19,158 nucleotides of DNA from JAKACU01 sp021821185 (GTDB lineage Bacteria > Bacillota > Bacilli > Alicyclobacillales > SLC66), in assembly GCA_027343965.1 (NCBI GenBank), contig DAHWJX010000025.1, positions 1 through 19,158 of the forward strand. Direction: 5' to 3'. The notes beneath the pieces were generated by a model, which saw only the letters and a list, made by a program, of their open reading frames with translations, was not told the origin of the DNA and searched no databases. This document shows, piece after piece, positions 14,523-19,158 of the stretch (positions are counted from its first letter, which is position 1; each line of letters starts with the position of its first letter). A program made the position numbers and the translations under genes.

Positions 14523-17500
14523 CTACATAAAATAGCGGTAATCATAGATTGCACCCTCGTATTGCGATAGAAGCCATCCTATCCTTGCGATTTGATTTGA
14601 GGACTCGATAGTACAGGGGAGTTTCGAATATAATCCAAAACTGTTCCAGTTCATTTTCGACAGCCCCAGAACTTCCGTGGCAATCTGCTCCATAGAGCCA
14701 GTTCCGGAATGTTTCACAATTTTCAAGGGTAATGGAATGGTCTTGCCGCCCTGAATATATCTGTAATTTGGATTCCGCACGGACGGAGCAATTCCGTGTG
14801 TATATATAAACATCGTTCGTTCATCCTGTGGGAAGCAAAGCCCTCTGTGAACAGGGAACCCGTCGGCGTCCGTCATATTTCGCGCCAACTCAAAGCACTT
14901 CAAATCATCTTCGTATGTAATTTCCAAAAGGTCAATGTCTTGAATGCCTGCCCCTGCCAAACTCTCTGTGAATCCCTTAATTTCATCCTGCCTAAACGGC
15001 GTCCTTTTGTGAATGACTACCCTCTTTGGCAGTTCTGTGAATGATTTATAAAACAACTCCCTAATATTCAAACCAAGCCTGTATGCTTCATCTTCCGAAA
15101 GATACGGGTTTTTCTTTCTGTCAAACGTTACTTCGTCAATCTTTGACAACTTGTATTTCATACCTTGTCCGTCGGCAGAATAAATGTGGCTACATCCAAC
15201 TATGGTATTCGCCCTACTCGCAGTATGGTTCACACTATAGCCAATACCGGCAAATGCGGTATCCTTTTGGATGCCGGAAACAACCCAAGGAATGCGTCCT
15301 GACTTTACATATATCGCCAAAGAGAGTGCCCACATTATCTGGCAATACATATCGCTTTCAATTGTTTTTTCTCGAACAAACTGAGTAGCGATATTTTTCT
15401 GTGCTGCATACGCCTTTACGAAGTCGTGCAAATCATATTTTTCTTCTCCGGAAACATAGCCGGTTAGCGGTTCGTATTCCTTCGGTATGTATATCACAGC
15501 TACATCGATAGCTGTTGCGCCCAACTGGTCGAGTTTGTGACATATCGAATTGCCCAAGTTGACGGCAGTTCGATGCAAGTCAGAGGTGCTGCTTGTACTC
15601 AAATCAAGCCACTCCTTAGAGCCGGGCGCGGGAATATTCAACCCCGTCTTAAACGCATCGAAGAAACCGGGGAATGGAATTACGTAGTCAATATTATACT
15701 TTACGGTCTGTTTGCAATTTAGCTGGCTGAGAAAATCCCAAAACTGTTTACTGTGACCTGAAGGGCAAATCACGCCCAATGTAATGGATGCGCGTAGAAT
15801 AGTTTCGTTCAGAGAATAATCAAATGGAGCATTCTTTGTTATGCCGCGCATAGGGTGAAAGTCGCTCGCCATATTTTTTTGCTGGGGATTATAAAAAGTC
15901 AGTTCAGGGTCACGGCACTCAATGCCCCTGAAAACAATCCTTTTATCAGATATCGCTTGAGGAAGCGTAATCGGCGTTTTGCTTCCGAAATTTACACCCA
16001 GTATGGCACTATTCGGGCGCACCTTGAAATCGAAGCCCGTTGACGAGTTAAGGGGCCAAGAAAGTGTCAGTCCGTTCTTGGTAATCAGACGAGTTACCCA
16101 AGCCCTGATATAACTGTTTACATTCAGATTTGGCTTACCATTATTGATTTCCGTGCTGAAAGCATCGGCAAACTGTTTCTTTTCGTCACGATTTAGAGTT
16201 TCACCGTCTTCATACGCATAATCAGGCGTTAGCGTGACATAGGAATATGTCTTGTCAAAAAATAGAGCAATTCTAATTCCCTTATAACCTACAATAGTTC
16301 GATCGCCTATGCGTCTCGAGAGTTTCTGGTTTGTGTCCCAAATTCGATTTTTGGAATATGAAAGTGAACTTGCTTGTCCAATCACAGATGTCAAGGCTCT
16401 GAGCAACATCTCTCTTAAAGAGCCGTTGCGGATGAATGATTCGCGTGTCAAGGGCGTCGTTGAAATGTTCCCTTTTATCTTGCCCGAACATACTCTCTGT
16501 ATTTGTGCGTTTTCGCCCCAAGCATACACTAAGCCGTTTAATGGAACAGCGATAATGCCGTTGTTACCAAGCATCTTGCAATAATCCCACGGCTTCTCAT
16601 TGCGATTGTATACCACCTCGAACTGGTAACAGCTTTTAGGGAATGTAACCGGAAAGACATTAGTGTCGGTAATCTTGTTAAGGGTTAGGGCTGGCAGGTC
16701 AAATGGGCTATGTGTTGTAGGTGTGGTGGCACCCAAATTGTGTTTTAGCGTATCTATGCGCTGTAGAAACTCTTTGTTTTCGCTCATACAGTGACGGGCT
16801 ATCCCATACATTGTTTTGTCAAAGCCATCTGTAGGCACATAATATGCGATTCGCCCCGAGCGATTTATGCTGTCAAGCAAACCTTCTACAGGCGCGGCGG
16901 CATTCAAACCGTATCCGCACCAAAATAGTTTCCCCGTCCCTTTTGTTGTATAAGCCGTGGCCAAAGCGGTCATTAAGGATTTATCTCGACCGCTGTAACC
17001 TATGACTATCAAATCCCTGTTTGTCAACTCGTGAATAAGGGCGTTAACCATGGTGTCGTTCTGTGAGTCCAATTCTGTTGCGGTGTTTTTCAAAGACCCG
17101 TACTTGAAATCACCGTGCAGGGAGATGCAAAGTAATTCTCCCGCCACATCGCCACGATAGATGCGGTCGGCTGTATCAAGCGACACTTCGATCGGGTTTA
17201 CGGTATACTGATGGGCGCACTTCACCATAAGGCTGTCAAAGTTCGTAGTCCATACACTCTTGAACAGACCGATCTCCGACAGCATTGCGATAAGATGATA
17301 GCCCAGACTTGGATTTTTCCCCGATACCAAATTTTGAAAATACTTGCGCCTATCATCTTCGATGGGAAATGCCGCTTCAGCGTAAAAGGAATACTCCTCA
17401 TCTGCATCAAGAGCGGGATAAGCACGTTTCCCGTCCAGCCACCTTTGAATCGCAGTGCGAACGCTGTCAACCTTAACATTGTTATAGGCTTCTACGATAG

Positions 17501-17666
17501 CTGTGTTTTGTGAGAGAAAAATCTCACGTTTCCAATCCCAAATACAATCGCTTGCCGACGGAATTCCAGACTCAACAGACGCCCCTGCACCCAAGAGAAG
17601 CGAGTGCGGAGTATCTTTATTCTGCTTCAATGAGCGCAGAAATTCGTCGAACTTTAGAGTCTGCAT
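14523..17666 (-). CDS. SIR2-APAZ-MID-PIWI single-chain short prokaryotic Argonaute
   Basis: A 1047-aa fusion of a SIR2-like NADase with a short Argonaute. Residues about 1-290 are SIR2: LLLGAGAS (23-30), TTNFD (140-144, N142), LHGD (183-186, H184) and IGYSGRD (222-228). Residues about 290-575 have the size and place of an APAZ region; I infer this from architecture. Residues about 580-1047 are MID-PIWI: FVREKTIESDMYCQIMWALS (763-782), SGRIPWVV (789-796), FAGIGYS (805-811), VVIHKRTPF (883-891) and the C-terminus YDYRYFM. The usual catalytic Asp positions are Gly808 and non-acidic HKRT, so slicing is probably lost. Separate SIR2-APAZ and short pAgo proteins total about 1050 aa, so this is a full-length fusion. 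Known relatives (SPARSA) sense invader nucleic acid through a guide and deplete NAD+. ATG 17666 follows AAGGGG. Frame intact. Confidence 0.9.
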   Translation of the reverse strand: MQTLKFDEFLRSLKQNKDTPHSLLLGAGASVESGIPSASDCIWDWKREIFLSQNTAIVEAYNNVKVDSVRTAIQRWLDGKRAYPALDADEEYSFYAEAAFPIEDDRRKYFQNLVSGKNPSLGYHLIAMLSEIGLFKSVWTTNFDSLMVKCAHQYTVNPIEVSLDTADRIYRGDVAGELLCISLHGDFKYGSLKNTATELDSQNDTMVNALIHELTNRDLIVIGYSGRDKSLMTALATAYTTKGTGKLFWCGYGLNAAAPVEGLLDSINRSGRIAYYVPTDGFDKTMYGIARHCMSENKEFLQRIDTLKHNLGATTPTTHSPFDLPALTLNKITDTNVFPVTFPKSCYQFEVVYNRNEKPWDYCKMLGNNGIIAVPLNGLVYAWGENAQIQRVCSGKIKGNISTTPLTRESFIRNGSLREMLLRALTSVIGQASSLSYSKNRIWDTNQKLSRRIGDRTIVGYKGIRIALFFDKTYSYVTLTPDYAYEDGETLNRDEKKQFADAFSTEINNGKPNLNVNSYIRAWVTRLITKNGLTLSWPLNSSTGFDFKVRPNSAILGVNFGSKTPITLPQAISDKRIVFRGIECRDPELTFYNPQQKNMASDFHPMRGITKNAPFDYSLNETILRASITLGVICPSGHSKQFWDFLSQLNCKQTVKYNIDYVIPFPGFFDAFKTGLNIPAPGSKEWLDLSTSSTSDLHRTAVNLGNSICHKLDQLGATAIDVAVIYIPKEYEPLTGYVSGEEKYDLHDFVKAYAAQKNIATQFVREKTIESDMYCQIMWALSLAIYVKSGRIPWVVSGIQKDTAFAGIGYSVNHTASRANTIVGCSHIYSADGQGMKYKLSKIDEVTFDRKKNPYLSEDEAYRLGLNIRELFYKSFTELPKRVVIHKRTPFRQDEIKGFTESLAGAGIQDIDLLEITYEDDLKCFELARNMTDADGFPVHRGLCFPQDERTMFIYTHGIAPSVRNPNYRYIQGGKTIPLPLKIVKHSGTGSMEQIATEVLGLSKMNWNSFGLYSKLPCTIESSNQIARIGWLLSQYEGAIYDYRYFM

Positions 17667-17708
17667 TCCATTCCCCTTACCGATCGTTTTAACATTAACA
17701 TAGTTTTG

Positions 17709-17739
17709 TTGAGGTCTACCTTCGATTGCTCGACCTCAA
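17709..17739. repeat. Inverted repeat upstream of the pAgo gene
   Basis: TTGAGGTC (17709-17716) and GACCTCAA (17732-17739) form a perfect 8-bp inverted repeat with a 15-base spacer, about 45-75 bases upstream of the SIR2-pAgo start. It could be an operator or an RNA hairpin in the leader. I find no convincing -35/-10 pair for the pAgo gene in the 171-base gap. Confidence 0.45.
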
Positions 17740-17837
17740 ATAAGCAACTATTTCAAATTTCACTAGATATGCTATGGGATATGCCCGTTTGTTCAATTAA
17801 GTCCATGCCATCAGCATGTGTTGGATGCCCCTATCTT

Positions 17838-18041
17838 TTAATCGTCTACTCTCTCCAACAAATCTCCCGGCTGGCAGTCCAATGCCTTGCAAATCTTATC
17901 GAGTACATCCAAATCGATGCGTTGCGCTTTTTCATTGTAAATTGCATTGACGCTATTGGGCCTAACGTCGGCCATTTCCGCTAATCGACGTTGGGTTATT
18001 CGTCGTTCACCAAGCATTTTGCTCAGATGTATCTTAATCAA
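17838..18041 (-). CDS. XRE/Cro-CI family transcriptional regulator
   Basis: A 67-aa single-domain DNA-binding protein. ERRITQRRLAEMADVRPNSV (12-31) is a classical Cro/CI helix-turn-helix with Gln17 at the start of helix 2 and Ala21, and DLDVLDKICKALDCQPGDLL (43-62) is the conserved last helices of the family. There is no sensor or protease domain. The start is TTG at 18041, behind GGCGGTGAT. The gene is upstream of the SIR2-pAgo gene on the same strand, with a 171-base gap, and is divergent from the 18199 operon, whose promoter holds a 14-bp palindrome. It may regulate the divergent operon, itself and possibly the pAgo gene. A minus-strand -10 TACTAT (18079-18084) would place its own promoter over the same palindrome. 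Confidence 0.88.
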   Translation of the reverse strand: MIKIHLSKMLGERRITQRRLAEMADVRPNSVNAIYNEKAQRIDLDVLDKICKALDCQPGDLLERVDD

Positions 18042-18084
18042 GAGATCACCGCCAAAATAAGTTGAAAATAAAACGCAAATAGTA

Positions 18085-18113
18085 TTGACTGTATCGCATA
18101 TGCGATTTATAAT
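18085..18113 (+). promoter_or_regulatory. Near-consensus sigma-A promoter with palindromic operator
   Basis: TTGACT (18085-18090), exactly 17 bases, then TATAAT (18108-18113). The spacer contains the perfect 14-bp palindrome ATCGCATATGCGAT (18093-18106). A repressor bound there would exclude RNA polymerase. The divergent XRE gene, starting 44 bases away, is the obvious candidate. Transcription would begin near 18120, giving a leader of about 80 bases. Confidence 0.82.
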
Positions 18114-18198
18114 GTGTTTAAACGTGATGATGACTGTGATACTTATACATTGTACCTTGAATCATCTCACGAACACAATATCGAGAGGAGCCCTCATT

Positions 18199-18480
18199 GT
18201 GGACGAAAATAATAAGATTGAGGATTGGGAATTAATGTTTCGTCAACGGGCGAACAGTTCGCCACAGGATGTCTCACTGGAGTACGCAGTAGCTCTTACG
18301 ATCACACTGTTCAAGTTCCGCGACCTTATGAAAGAACTGCCAGAGGAGTTCCGGGACGGCTTCGCGGAAGTCGATGATGATTATAACGATCTTGTCAGCG
18401 AAGCGAGTAAAGCATTTTATAGGTTAGGTTGGTTCGATGCGTTGCAACATCTTCAGTCATCTGACAAAGGAGATCGGTAA
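18199..18480 (+). CDS. Small acidic hypothetical protein
   Basis: A 93-aa acidic protein that I do not recognise. GTG 18199 is chosen for AGAGGAG (18184-18190) 8 bases upstream; the longer open frame begins inside the promoter -35 box and so cannot be the translated start. The sequence looks helical, with an N-terminal EDWELMFRQR, a hydrophobic helix EYAVALTITLFKFRDLM (29-45), a very acidic patch EVDDDYND (57-64) and SEASKAFYRLGWFDAL (67-82). It is the first gene of the operon driven by the palindrome promoter; the next gene begins 2 bases after its stop and uses a ribosome site inside this gene. A partner or regulator of the OB-HD protein is possible, but no function can be assigned. Confidence 0.7.
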   Translation: MDENNKIEDWELMFRQRANSSPQDVSLEYAVALTITLFKFRDLMKELPEEFRDGFAEVDDDYNDLVSEASKAFYRLGWFDALQHLQSSDKGDR

Positions 18481-18482
18481 GC

Positions 18483-19158
18483 ATGGCTATCGCAATCAAC
18501 GAAGTATTATCACCTTGGCTGGATCGCGATTACACAGAAGTGGACTTCGAGCGGGTTACCGCTCGCTTCCCCCTTCCTGAAATACGTAGGGCGGAAAGTC
18601 CGATCAGCATCGAGGATCTACAAATTGGTGATAAGGTTGAATATTTGGGTACGTCCGTCAAAGTGATTTGTCGGGCCAAAACACGATTTGGTCAGCCCTT
18701 TCTCCTGCTTGATCTGGAGGACGAGACCGATCATATGCAAGGTGTCATGTGGGGGACCGATGAATCGTACCTCAACACGTTGGTCGAAAAGATTGGTAAG
18801 GGCAAGGAAGCGGTTGCCAGTGGTTTCGTTCAGGAGTATCCATCAGCATCCGGCAAGTTGCAAATGGTCGTCAACTCGCTTGATTTTGCGGACATTCGCG
18901 TGATCATTCCGGATTCTCACGTTTTGGGATTAAGCCATACGGTCATGCAGACGATGCTCATGATCGAATCTCTGCCTGAACCTTATAAGGACCTGGCATT
19001 GGGTGGTCTTGAATTACATTGGGACTCACTAATCAGTGCCGTCGACCCTGAAAGTAAGCGACACAAATACAGCGCGGGGATTCTGACTCATCTGCGTTGG
19101 GTACTGAAAGCCTTGACTTATTTGTACGGGAAAGCGTCCAACCCCGTAAACGCGATGC
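18483..19158 (+). CDS. OB-fold plus HD-domain protein, YhaM-like (partial, runs off the window)
   Basis: The frame is open from ATG 18483 to the window end, giving 225 residues with the C-terminus missing. AAAGGAG (18466-18472) is 10 bases upstream, inside the previous gene. After a short N-terminal region, about 43-140 resembles an OB-fold nucleic-acid-binding domain (LQIGDKVEYLG, then FLLLDLEDETDHMQGVMWG at 73-91). Around 193-203, RHKYSAGILTH matches the start of an HD phosphohydrolase domain, with His194 and His203 as in the HAYxGGLLEH motif of YhaM/CBF1 3'-5' exoribonucleases. By that family it would degrade RNA or single-stranded DNA, but the HD dyad and remaining metal ligands lie beyond the window. 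It is coupled to the 93-aa gene under the putative XRE operator. A plasmid or phage replication-related HD protein is an alternative. Confidence 0.72.
   Translation, partial: MAIAINEVLSPWLDRDYTEVDFERVTARFPLPEIRRAESPISIEDLQIGDKVEYLGTSVKVICRAKTRFGQPFLLLDLEDETDHMQGVMWGTDESYLNTLVEKIGKGKEAVASGFVQEYPSASGKLQMVVNSLDFADIRVIIPDSHVLGLSHTVMQTMLMIESLPEPYKDLALGGLELHWDSLISAVDPESKRHKYSAGILTHLRWVLKALTYLYGKASNPVNAM

Noticed and set aside
17706..17984. Plus-strand 92-aa open frame antisense to the XRE gene
   Set aside because: The XRE helix-turn-helix on the other strand is clear and this frame has no ribosome site.
18085..18198. Longer N-terminus for the 93-aa gene starting at TTG 18085
   Set aside because: That start is the -35 box of the promoter; a GTG with a good ribosome site lies at 18199.

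Overview
The window looks like a chromosome segment of a low-to-mid GC Gram-positive bacterium (Bacillota, class Bacilli). The order accD-accA-pfkA-pyk ... icd ... polA-mutM-coaE matches the Bacillus subtilis neighbourhood. The pyruvate kinase carries the C-terminal PEP-utiliser domain of Bacillus/Geobacillus enzymes. GTG and TTG starts are frequent behind strong GGAGG-type ribosome sites. An Alicyclobacillus-like relative is my guess; the sequence alone does not prove it.

Region 1 (1-12537) is core metabolism and DNA repair, all on the plus strand: acetyl-CoA carboxylase carboxyltransferase subunits (accD, accA), phosphofructokinase and pyruvate kinase (pfkA, pyk), a YbgC-like acyl-CoA thioesterase, an EamA/DMT transporter, NADP-isocitrate dehydrogenase (icd), DNA polymerase I (polA), formamidopyrimidine-DNA glycosylase (mutM), dephospho-CoA kinase (coaE) and a membrane-anchored lytic transglycosylase. 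Genes are tightly packed, with overlaps at accD/accA and mutM/coaE. Clear hairpins follow eamA and icd, and extended -10 promoters precede icd and polA.

Region 2 (12574-14522) is the apparent edge of a mobile island. A complete tRNA-Leu(GAG) with encoded CCA is followed by a strong terminator, a leader with four copies of an ACACGT/ACGTGT half-site, a tyrosine recombinase of 320 aa and a small basic protein. A 19-bp perfect hairpin and about 290 bp without a recognisable gene come next. Integration into the 3' end of the tRNA gene is inferred; the second attachment site is not seen.

Region 3 (14523-18041, minus strand) is the most interesting part. A single 1047-aa protein combines an N-terminal SIR2 NADase-like domain, a middle region of the size and place of APAZ, and C-terminal MID-PIWI domains of a short prokaryotic Argonaute that lack visible slicer residues. 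This is a one-chain version of the SIR2-APAZ/short-pAgo (SPARSA) defence systems, in which nucleic-acid-guided target recognition triggers NAD+ depletion. Just upstream on the same strand is a 67-aa XRE-family regulator.

Region 4 (18042-19158, plus strand) is transcribed away from the regulator. A near-consensus sigma-A promoter has a perfect 14-bp palindrome filling its spacer, a likely operator for the XRE protein. It drives a 93-aa acidic protein and an OB-fold plus HD-type protein resembling the YhaM exoribonuclease family, cut by the window end. Regions 2-4 together look like a tRNA-integrated defence island that interrupts the conserved chromosome.
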